In this document: one piece after another, positions 29,996 through 35,825 of the stretch | Position numbering within the stretch: the first letter of the stretch is position 1 | How the letters are laid out: every line of letters starts with the position of its first letter | Origin: CAZKYX01 sp964557125 | GTDB taxonomy: Bacteria > Patescibacteriota > Microgenomatia > Levybacterales > GWA1-39-11 | Direction of reading: 5' to 3' | Assembly: GCA_964557125.1 (NCBI GenBank) | Contig: CAZKYX010000013.1 | Coordinates: 1-35,825 of the forward strand | Length of the DNA: 35,825 nucleotides | Notes under the pieces: generated by a model | What the model was told of the DNA's origin: nothing | The model's input: the letters and a program-made list of their open reading frames with translations, nothing else | Database searches by the model: none | Translations under genes and position numbers: made by a program

Positions 29996-31522
29996 TTATT
30001 GTTCTATATTTTTTGGTCTGTATTGTAAAGCTTCAAGAATGTGAGAAGCCTCAATTCCTTCTGACACTTCAAGGTCTGCAATGGTCCTTGAGACTTTTAA
30101 AACCTTATTGTATGAACGGGCAGAAAGAGAAAGGGTACGCATTGCTTGTTTTAAAATCATTTTTGCTTCATCTGAGAGATTCAACAGTTCTTTTATATCT
30201 TTTGTGCTCATTTCGCTATTCATAACAGTTTTTCTTCCGGTAAATCGTTCTTGTTGTCTTTTTTGCGCTTTTAAAACTCTTTTTCGGATACTTTCAGAAT
30301 CTTCCGTATCATTATCACTTTCATCCATCAATTTTTCTACTTTTACAGCTGGAACGTCTATATGAATATCTATTCTATCAAGGAGTGGACCTGATAGTCT
30401 TTTCTGATAACGCAAAATCTGACCAGCAGCACAGACGCACACCTTAGTCGGATCGCCAAAAAAGCCGCAAGGACATGGATTTGCGGCTGCAACCAACATA
30501 AATCGTGACGGAAATGCTACGCGCTGACGCGCTCGGGAGATACTAACGATTCCGTCCTCCAATGGTTGACGCAGCGCTTCAAGAACTGAGCGCGAAAATT
30601 CGGGAAACTCATCCAAAAACAAAACCCCTCTATGGGCAAGGGATATTTCACCAGGCTTAGGATTAGCACTTCCTCCAACAAGCCCAACATGAGACGTCGT
30701 GTGGTGTGGACTTCTGAAAGGGCGAATCGTAATAAGTGACTTCCCACCTAAAAGACCAGAAATACTGTAAATTTTTGTCACTTCAAGTGCTTCCTCAAAA
30801 GTCAAAGGGGGTAGAATAGAAGGAATTGTCTTGGCAATGAGTGTTTTACCTGCTCCAGGTGGACCTTTGAGTAAAATGTTATGCCCACCGCTTACAGCAA
30901 CCTCAACCGCACGCTTTACATACGATTGTCCCTTAATATCTTTCATATCAAAATCATATTCTTGAAGCTGCTCGATATTCTCAAACTTAATAGGTGTAAG
31001 TGGAGAAATAAGCGCAATACCACTTAAATGGTGAAATAATTCCTTGAGATTGTTAACGGGAAAGATTGAAATTCCCCTCACAACAGAGGCTTCTTCCTCA
31101 TTTTCTTTTGGAATAAAAACATTTTTTATCCCCTTTTCGCGGGCCAATAAAACCATAGGAAGCACACCACGCGCAACTCTCAGTCTCCCATTTAAGGATA
31201 ACTCACCTAAAAACATCGACGAATCTGTGTCGCAAGTGAGTTGTCCAGAGGAGATAAGAATTGAAATTGCTATTGGGACATCAAAAGAAGGCCCCTCTTT
31301 TGGCAAATCACCGGGAGCCAAATTGACAGTGACCCTTTTTACTGGAAAGTCCGCACTTGAGTTTTTGAGAGCCGAACGAACCCGCTCCTTTGACTCTTCA
31401 ACAGCTTTGTCGGGAAGACCAACTATAGTAAATGAGGGGAGACCATTGAGAATGTCAGTTTCAACTTCAACCAGCACCCCATCGAGTCCAACAACAGTTG
31501 AGGATAGGACTCTTGAAACCAT
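29996..31522 (-). CDS. comM: YifB/ComM-family AAA+ ATPase (Mg-chelatase-like)
   Basis: 508 aa, full length. The N-terminal Lon-protease-like fold (~1-170) has ETDILNGLPSFTIVGLPD and DLPKEGPSFDVPIA. The AAA+ core has Walker A GPPGAGKT (~218-225), Walker B LFLDEFPEF and sensor LLDRIDIHIDVPAV. The C-terminal Mg-chelatase helical domain follows. In naturally competent bacteria ComM is a helicase that drives branch migration when imported DNA recombines. Its presence supports, but does not prove, DNA uptake here. The CxCGxxGDxxxxCxC cluster (CPCGFFG...CVCAAGQ) is intact. The promoter predicts a leaderless mRNA. Confidence 0.93.
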   Translation of the reverse strand: MVSRVLSSTVVGLDGVLVEVETDILNGLPSFTIVGLPDKAVEESKERVRSALKNSSADFPVKRVTVNLAPGDLPKEGPSFDVPIAISILISSGQLTCDTDSSMFLGELSLNGRLRVARGVLPMVLLAREKGIKNVFIPKENEEEASVVRGISIFPVNNLKELFHHLSGIALISPLTPIKFENIEQLQEYDFDMKDIKGQSYVKRAVEVAVSGGHNILLKGPPGAGKTLIAKTIPSILPPLTFEEALEVTKIYSISGLLGGKSLITIRPFRSPHHTTSHVGLVGGSANPKPGEISLAHRGVLFLDEFPEFSRSVLEALRQPLEDGIVSISRARQRVAFPSRFMLVAAANPCPCGFFGDPTKVCVCAAGQILRYQKRLSGPLLDRIDIHIDVPAVKVEKLMDESDNDTEDSESIRKRVLKAQKRQQERFTGRKTVMNSEMSTKDIKELLNLSDEAKMILKQAMRTLSLSARSYNKVLKVSRTIADLEVSEGIEASHILEALQYRPKNIEQ

Positions 31523-31529
31523 AAGAATA

Positions 31530-31557
31530 GTATTATGTATCCAGCAATAAGTATCAA
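31530..31557 (-). promoter_or_regulatory. comM promoter, leaderless
   Basis: Minus strand: -35 TTGATA (31552-31557), 16-bp spacer, -10 TAATAC (31530-31535), 7 nt to the ATG at 31522. Confidence 0.6.
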
Positions 31558-31591
31558 GTATTCTCGTTAATGTACAAAATGCAATGGGTAG

Positions 31592-31597
31592 TATAAT
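31592..31597 (+). promoter_or_regulatory. Candidate -10 box for dnaG
   Basis: TATAAT with a weak -35. It would produce a ~55-nt leader that includes a heptanucleotide array. Confidence 0.45.
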
Positions 31598-31623
31598 ACT
31601 CCCAGTGGCGGGTCTATTTATTT

Positions 31624-31658
31624 CTACAACCCAAAACCTAAAACCTACAACCTAACCT
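31624..31658. repeat. Heptanucleotide tandem array 3, abutting the dnaG ATG
   Basis: Five 7-bp units (CTACAAC, CCAAAAC, CTAAAAC, CTACAAC, CTAACCT) run exactly up to the dnaG start codon at 31659, where a ribosome binding site would be expected. Confidence 0.85.
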
Positions 31659-33434
31659 ATGGATGACGTAGAAAAAATTAAGCAAAAACTGGATATTGTC
31701 GACATTATCGCTGAATACATCCCTCTCAAAAAAGCCGGACGCAATTTTAAAGCAAGCTGTCCATTTCATAACGAAAAGAGTGCTTCTTTCGTAATTTCAC
31801 CCGAGAGGCAAATTTGGCATTGTTTTGGATGCAATAAGGGTGGGGATATGTTCACATTTATAAATGAGTTTGAACGCGTGGATTTTTCTGAAAGCTTAAA
31901 ACTCTTAGCTGAAAAGGCTGGTATCAAACTCAATACGTCTGTTTTTAGAACCAAAAATGAAGAGAAAAAAGCTGGAATTTATGCCATTAACCATTTGACC
32001 TCACAATTCTACCACTACCTTTTAACAGAACACGCAGCTGGAAAAAACGCATACACCTACGTTTCGGAGAAAAGAAAGATTTCACAAGCTCTTATCGATA
32101 CTTTTATGCTTGGGTATGCACCAAGTAGGTCTCAAAGTCTTTCAAAATACCTGACTGGCAAAAAACACTACAAACCAGATGAGCTTATCGAAGCTGGTGT
32201 TTCTTTCTACAAAAATGGCGCCCTTATGGACTTTTTCCAAAATAGGCTCATATTTCCAATTCAAGACGCAAGGGGCAACGTCATTGCCTTCTCTGGTAGG
32301 GCTCTGGATGAAAAATCTATGCCCAAATACATCAATACCCGAGAAACACCAGTTTACATAAAGGGAGACAGCCTTTACGGGATATTTTTCGCAAAGGACA
32401 ACATTAAGAAAGAACAAAAAGTAATTCTTATGGAAGGGGAATTCGATGTTTTGACTTCAATTAAAGAGGGGATTACAAATGTTGTTGCAGTCAAAGGCAC
32501 AGCACTTACTGAGAACCAAATCAAACTGTTAAAGCGCTATGCTAACAAAATAGTTTTTTGTTTTGATACTGACGCGGCCGGAACAGAAGCACAAAAACGC
32601 TCGATTGCATTAATTGGAAAAGAGGGAATCACGGCAAGCGTTGTAATACCACCTGAAGGAAAAGATGCTGATGAGATTTTGAATGAGAATCCCACTCTCT
32701 TTAAGAAAGCGCTCAAAAACGAAATAAATATCTATGATTTTATTATTGATGCAGCCCTGAATGAAGAAAATGCAAAAACAGTCGAAGGAAAGAAAAATAT
32801 ATTAGCAAAAACCCTTCCCTTTCTTGCTGAAGTTGAAAATGAAATTATCAAAGAACATTACCTCAAAAAGCTTGCCGCTTCGCTTGATGCATCTCTTGAA
32901 TCTGTATTAAGGGAAATTGAAAAAAGAACAAAGCCTAGGCTCCCCGTTAGAGAAGAGGTTCCTCAGACAAAACTGAAGCAAACACGCGAGGAAATGGTAG
33001 AACAGCATCTTTTAACACTTATCTTGCAGTCAAGTGTTCCAAAAGACTCAGTTGTGCTCGTTAGCTCAATTCTTGACTCAATTCCTCTTAGCTCGCCTGC
33101 CCTTAACAAACTTCTCGATTTATTGAAAGAGTACTTCACTTCACATGATGTGTTTGATTTAAAAGAATTTTCGCTTATTTTGCCGCCAGAACTGACTAAT
33201 CTCTTTGATTTGTGTTTTCTCTCTCCCCTTCCTCCATTTACAGCTGATGCAGCACACATTCATGAGCTTGGAAAGACTGCAAAAGAGGTAAAAATATTGG
33301 CAGTTAAGAAAAGACTAAGTGAGATTTCTGAAAGCATAAAACAGGCCGAAAAAGAAAACATTGAGGATGTTCGTCTTGAGCAATTGCAATCCGAGTTTGA
33401 TTCTCTTATAACGCACATAAAATCAACCCCATAA
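31659..33434 (+). CDS. dnaG: DNA primase
   Basis: 591 aa, normal length. The N-terminal zinc-binding domain has CPFH and CFGC (C34, H37, C55, C58). The RNA polymerase/TOPRIM core follows, with MEGEFDVL (~257-264) carrying the catalytic Glu and FCFDTDAAG (~305) the metal-binding Asp pair. The C-terminal ~150 residues form the helicase-interacting region and are divergent. It makes RNA primers for replication. The leader immediately before the ATG consists of a 7-bp tandem array and has no Shine-Dalgarno. rpoD follows 78 bp downstream with its own promoter. Confidence 0.96.
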   Translation: MDDVEKIKQKLDIVDIIAEYIPLKKAGRNFKASCPFHNEKSASFVISPERQIWHCFGCNKGGDMFTFINEFERVDFSESLKLLAEKAGIKLNTSVFRTKNEEKKAGIYAINHLTSQFYHYLLTEHAAGKNAYTYVSEKRKISQALIDTFMLGYAPSRSQSLSKYLTGKKHYKPDELIEAGVSFYKNGALMDFFQNRLIFPIQDARGNVIAFSGRALDEKSMPKYINTRETPVYIKGDSLYGIFFAKDNIKKEQKVILMEGEFDVLTSIKEGITNVVAVKGTALTENQIKLLKRYANKIVFCFDTDAAGTEAQKRSIALIGKEGITASVVIPPEGKDADEILNENPTLFKKALKNEINIYDFIIDAALNEENAKTVEGKKNILAKTLPFLAEVENEIIKEHYLKKLAASLDASLESVLREIEKRTKPRLPVREEVPQTKLKQTREEMVEQHLLTLILQSSVPKDSVVLVSSILDSIPLSSPALNKLLDLLKEYFTSHDVFDLKEFSLILPPELTNLFDLCFLSPLPPFTADAAHIHELGKTAKEVKILAVKKRLSEISESIKQAEKENIEDVRLEQLQSEFDSLITHIKSTP

Positions 33435-33438
33435 TGGT

Positions 33439-33467
33439 TGATTAACGCGTTCAAATGAGGTACAATA
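33439..33467 (+). promoter_or_regulatory. rpoD promoter with structured leader
   Basis: -35 TTGATT (33439-33444), 17-bp spacer, -10 TACAAT (33462-33467). The ~40-nt leader contains inverted arms CAAAGAC and GTCTTTG that can pair around a 16-nt loop just ahead of the ATG. Confidence 0.65.
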
Positions 33468-33512
33468 CAAAGACGAAAAAGATTGCTGGAGTCTTTGTCG
33501 TGCTAAAAAACT

Positions 33513-34601
33513 ATGAGAAGCGGAGCAGTTAAAAACGATCAAGTAGAAGAACTCTTAGCAAGTGCTAAGAAAAAAGGCTACATCACCCAAGAAGAAATTC
33601 TTCAAAAATTCCCAAAACCTGAGCATTTTTTAGACGTATTAGATTACCTCTATGACCAACTCATCAAAAAAGAGATTGATATTTTTGAAACCGTTGAGCA
33701 AGAAAAAGAAACCCATAAATCGATAGAAGACCTTGAAAAAGAGCTTGAAGCACTCAATCTTATCCAAGGTGGAACAGTCAGTGATCCTGTCAGAATGTAC
33801 CTGAAAGAAATCGGTAGAATTCCACTTCTCACCTTCGAGCAAGAGGTTGATCTTGCAAAGAGACTTGAAGCAGGGGATGAAAGTGCACGTAAAAAGCTTG
33901 TAGAAAGTAATTTGCGTCTTGTTGTGTCAATTGCAAAGAAATATGTAGGTCGCGGAATGACGCTTCTTGACCTTATTCAAGAAGGAAATCAGGGTCTTAT
34001 CAGAGCAGTTGAAAAATACGATTGGAAGAAAGGGTTTAAATTCTCAACATACGCTACATGGTGGATTCGACAAGCTATCACCAGAGCCATCGCAGATCAG
34101 GCAAGAACCATTAGAATTCCTGTTCATATGGTTGAAAATATCAACAGAACCATGAGAGTTCAACGTCGCCTTATGCAGGAAATTGGAAGACAGCCTACTC
34201 CTGAGGAAATGGCTTCAGAACTCGAAACAGAACCAGATAAGGTACGAGAAATTCTTAAAATCTCACAACAACCTGCCTCTCTTGATACTCCAGTTGGAGA
34301 CGAAGAGGATTCATACCTTGGTGACTTTATCTATGACACAACCGCACCTACTCTTTTTGATACGGCCTCACGGGGACTTTTGAAAGAGCAATTAAATACT
34401 GTTCTTTCAACGCTTTCTGACAGAGAAAGAAGAGTGCTTGAAGAACGATTCGGACTAAAGGACGGAAAACCAAAAACACTTGAGGAAGTTGGACGGATGT
34501 TTGCTGTTACCAGAGAACGTATTAGACAAATTGAAGCAAAAGCGCTTAGAAAATTAAGACACCCCTCACGCGGCAACAAGCTCCGTGACTACTTAGAATA
34601 A
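33513..34601 (+). CDS. rpoD: Principal RNA polymerase sigma factor (sigma-70/SigA)
   Basis: 362 aa, SigA-sized, without the large non-conserved insert of E. coli. Region 1.1-like N-terminus (~1-60), region 1.2 at DPVRMYLKEIGRIPLL, and region 2 from NLRLVVSIAKKYVGRG through DLIQEGNQGLIRAVEKYDW to the -10-binding FSTYATWWIRQAI. Region 3 and 3.2 (SLDTPVGDEEDSYLGDF) follow. Region 4 has the helix-turn-helix EEVGRMFAVTRERIRQIEAKAL. It directs housekeeping transcription, consistent with the -35/-10 boxes seen in the window. A sigma-like gene follows after 10 bp. Confidence 0.97.
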   Translation: MRSGAVKNDQVEELLASAKKKGYITQEEILQKFPKPEHFLDVLDYLYDQLIKKEIDIFETVEQEKETHKSIEDLEKELEALNLIQGGTVSDPVRMYLKEIGRIPLLTFEQEVDLAKRLEAGDESARKKLVESNLRLVVSIAKKYVGRGMTLLDLIQEGNQGLIRAVEKYDWKKGFKFSTYATWWIRQAITRAIADQARTIRIPVHMVENINRTMRVQRRLMQEIGRQPTPEEMASELETEPDKVREILKISQQPASLDTPVGDEEDSYLGDFIYDTTAPTLFDTASRGLLKEQLNTVLSTLSDRERRVLEERFGLKDGKPKTLEEVGRMFAVTRERIRQIEAKALRKLRHPSRGNKLRDYLE

Positions 34602-34611
34602 CATTCACCCT

Positions 34612-35235
34612 ATGGCAACTCCTGAATTTAACCGAGTAGACTTATTTATTCAAAATAAGCTTCCAGTAGCTCCAAGTCATCTTGATGATATAGGAAAGGG
34701 AATGTGGGCTTTGGTTGAATTTGCAAAAAATCCACCGATAGCAAAGAGGGTGAATCCAAGCGGCTGGCAGAAAATTTCAAAATCCAAAACTAATGAAGAT
34801 ATGCTCTTGCCAGGCGAGGTGAAGAAAATCAAAAGCTACGCCGAAGAATTCACAAATACAGAACTTCCACTCCCAGAGGCTATCAGCTACTGCCTTCAGG
34901 CCTTTAAAAGCACGGCGCCACTCAGTATTGACAGGCCGCTTCCAAGTAAGTATTCAACACCAGTGAGTCTTGCAGACTATATCCCCGATAGAGCATCTGA
35001 TACCGAAGGAGAGGGCTGCGATAATGCATTTAAGCTGGAATTCGCTCGTATTGCCTCACAGATTTTGACAAAACAAGAATATAAGGTGCTCTCCCTTTCC
35101 CAACAAGGCCTTAATAACGTTGAGATTGGGGAGATTGTTGGATGTGTTAAGCAACATCATGTTCTGCAACTTAAAAAGGCCGCAAAAAGAAAACTATACA
35201 ATCATCCTGAGTTTATGAAATTCATTGGTAGATAA
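34612..35235 (+). CDS. Sigma-like protein with regions 3.2-4 only
   Basis: 207 aa, not a standard family member. The C-terminal half aligns by eye with the rpoD product. PLSIDRPLPSKYSTPVSLADYIPD (~104-127) corresponds to the region 3.2 finger (SLDTPVGDEEDSYLGDFI). LTKQEYKVLSLSQQGLNNVEIGEIVG plus the following helix (~149-198) correspond to the region 4 helix-turn-helix, and YNHPEFMKFIG mirrors the HPSRGNKLRDYL ending. Regions 1.2 and 2, which bind and melt the -10 element, are absent. The N-terminal ~100 residues (GKGMWALVEFAKNPP...) are unrecognised. It starts 10 nt after rpoD and is probably co-transcribed. It could be a degenerate sigma, an anti-sigma-like competitor for the beta flap, or a -35-binding regulator. 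Confidence 0.75.
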   Translation: MATPEFNRVDLFIQNKLPVAPSHLDDIGKGMWALVEFAKNPPIAKRVNPSGWQKISKSKTNEDMLLPGEVKKIKSYAEEFTNTELPLPEAISYCLQAFKSTAPLSIDRPLPSKYSTPVSLADYIPDRASDTEGEGCDNAFKLEFARIASQILTKQEYKVLSLSQQGLNNVEIGEIVGCVKQHHVLQLKKAAKRKLYNHPEFMKFIGR

Positions 35236-35249
35236 TTCCTCTTTGCGTA

Positions 35250-35606
35250 TTGTGGACAAGCTCGCTTCGCAATAAAAGTACAACATCACTTCAAGAGCTT
35301 ATTGGAACTATTGAAAACAACGCAATTTCTAAAACTTCCGAAAAAGAATGCATCCAAAAAGCTGAAGTTGTAGCGAAAGGAAAGGGCTCGTCAACGAGTC
35401 AAGCTGAAATATTTGATGAAGCATACAACAAAGGGAGCCAAGATAACATAACTGCAGTTGTAATCAATCTTCGGCCTTTAAGTCTCATTCAAATAACACT
35501 TTTCAAGCTCAAAATTTTTGTGTATAATGTGATACTTCCATTTCGATGGAAGCTTGAAAAAATGATCCGCGATAGCTCAATGGTAGAGCAGGAAACTGTA
35601 AAGTGA
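35250..35606 (+). pseudogene. Remnant of a PP2C-type protein phosphatase C-terminus
   Basis: An open frame from a TTG at 35250 contains a segment (about 35283-35480) ending AEIFDEAYNKGSQDNITAVV. This is the conserved C-terminal helix and metal-binding DNIT motif of PP2C Ser/Thr phosphatases. The N-terminal ~170 residues with the other metal-binding Asp motifs are missing, and only 47 bp separate it from the upstream gene. The frame then runs through the tRNA-Asn promoter and first exon and stops in the intron, which no functional gene would do. It is therefore a truncated relic. Confidence 0.6.
35523..35528 (+). promoter_or_regulatory. -10 box for tRNA-Asn
   Basis: Perfect TATAAT, 37 nt before the tRNA 5' end, with TTTCAA at 35501-35506 (16-bp spacer) as a weak -35. 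Confidence 0.6.
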
Positions 35607-35825
35607 TGCAGCTCTCGATAGAAATATCGAGATGAATAATCGGGCTAATTCGGGGAAACCCCATGAGGGTAATCCCGAGCTAAATTGAAATACCATGGGT
35701 ATTTCATAAATGTGTAGAGACTATATACCCGGCACCGTATAGGTGATGAGATAGTCCAAGCCTTTTAGTAATAGAAGGGTCCTTGTAATTTCAAGGTTCT
35801 AGGTTCGAATCCTAGTCGCGGAGCA
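35566..35825 (+). tRNA. tRNA-Asn(GUU), split by a group I intron
   Basis: Exon 1 is 35566-35599 and exon 2 35786-35825. Joined, they give acceptor TCCGCGA/TCGCGGA, D-arm GCTC/GAGC with loop AATGGTA, and anticodon loop CTGTTAA (anticodon GUU). The T-arm is CTAGG-TTCGAAT-CCTAG and the discriminator G. The anticodon stem GGAAA/TTTCA has one G-A mismatch at 27-43. The intron lies between anticodon positions 35 and 36. The tail at the window edge reads CA, so the 3' end is not certain. Confidence 0.92.
35600..35785 (+). ncRNA. Group I self-splicing intron (IC3-like), 186 nt
   Basis: P1: exon CTGT (35596-35599) pairs with GCAG (35608-35611), giving the required U-G pair at the 5' splice site. P2: CTCGATA/TATCGAG with a GAAA loop (35614-35631). 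P3: TCGGG/CCCGG (35640-35644 with 35728-35732). P4: 35650-35654 with 35674-35678. P5: ACCC/GGGT (35658-35670). P6-type hairpin GAAATACC/GGTATTTC (35687-35705). P7: GACTAT/ATAGTC (35719-35724 with 35751-35756). P8: CACC/GGTG (35733-35745). P9: 35761-35778. Terminal G at 35785. The AATTCGGGGAAACC core matches what I recall of cyanobacterial tRNA-Leu introns. No homing endonuclease ORF. Confidence 0.92.

Noticed and set aside
1..35825. UGA recoded as Gly, as in some CPR phyla
   Set aside because: All recognised proteins are complete with standard stops, and no conserved family is interrupted by in-frame TGA.

Overview
This window reads as a stretch of a small, AT-rich, gene-dense bacterial chromosome. 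The most likely source is a member of the Candidate Phyla Radiation (Patescibacteria), probably a Microgenomates-type lineage. That placement is an inference from several things: very short or overlapping gene junctions, a DUF4012 envelope protein, a short ValRS, a group I intron in a tRNA, many apparently leaderless genes, and membrane or surface proteins that I recognise only as types common in such genomes. TGA, TAA and TAG all act as ordinary stops, so there is no sign of UGA recoding.

Layout. 1-7.7 kb: a tRNA-rich segment (Met, Ser-GGA, Ser-CGA, Arg-GCG, initiator Met) mixed with murI, a NUDIX hydrolase, two uncharacterised membrane proteins, a tyrosine recombinase, an FtsB/DivIC-like division protein, a GT39-type mannosyltransferase-like protein and a GIY-YIG nuclease. 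This part is full of small repeats: 7-bp tandem arrays, a 56-bp palindromic element, a 31-bp tandem repeat and partial copies of tRNA ends. 7.7-13.8 kb: rplY (L25), a TPR protein, a ROK kinase, valS, a divergently transcribed MOP-family flippase and an RNase HI. 13.8-20.0 kb: an envelope block with a large DUF4012 protein, a class A PBP and an O-antigen ligase-like protein. 20.0-21.7 kb: the conserved rpmH-rnpA-yidC-jag cluster, without dnaA. 21.8-27.9 kb: central carbon metabolism (gap, a cytidylate-kinase-like gene, then pfkB-like, rpiB and rpe in one operon) with a second class A PBP on the opposite strand. 28-31.5 kb: a Thr/Pro-rich surface protein of different base composition, a beta-lactamase-fold serine hydrolase and comM/yifB. 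31.6-35.8 kb: dnaG, rpoD, a second sigma-like protein that has only regions 3.2-4, a remnant of a PP2C phosphatase, and a tRNA-Asn interrupted by a 186-nt group I intron.

How it works together. The wall and envelope genes (murI, two class A PBPs, a serine hydrolase, flippase, O-antigen ligase-like protein, GT39 protein, DUF4012 protein, Thr/Pro-rich stalk protein) suggest a peptidoglycan-walled cell with a glycan or protein surface layer. gap, rpiB and rpe fit a reduced glycolysis/pentose-phosphate metabolism. dnaG-rpoD is the classic macromolecular synthesis pairing.

For about ten genes the start codon lies only 6-10 nt after a good -10 box (often TACAAT, with a TTGNNN box 16-17 bp upstream or an extended TGC). 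Their mRNAs should be leaderless. This pattern moves the starts of the flippase and gap downstream of the longest open frame. The most unusual items are the tRNA-Asn intron, the sigma-like protein without region 2 next to rpoD, the heptanucleotide arrays and palindromic element that have entered coding sequence (chiefly valS), and the recurring partial tRNA copies with intervening hairpins.
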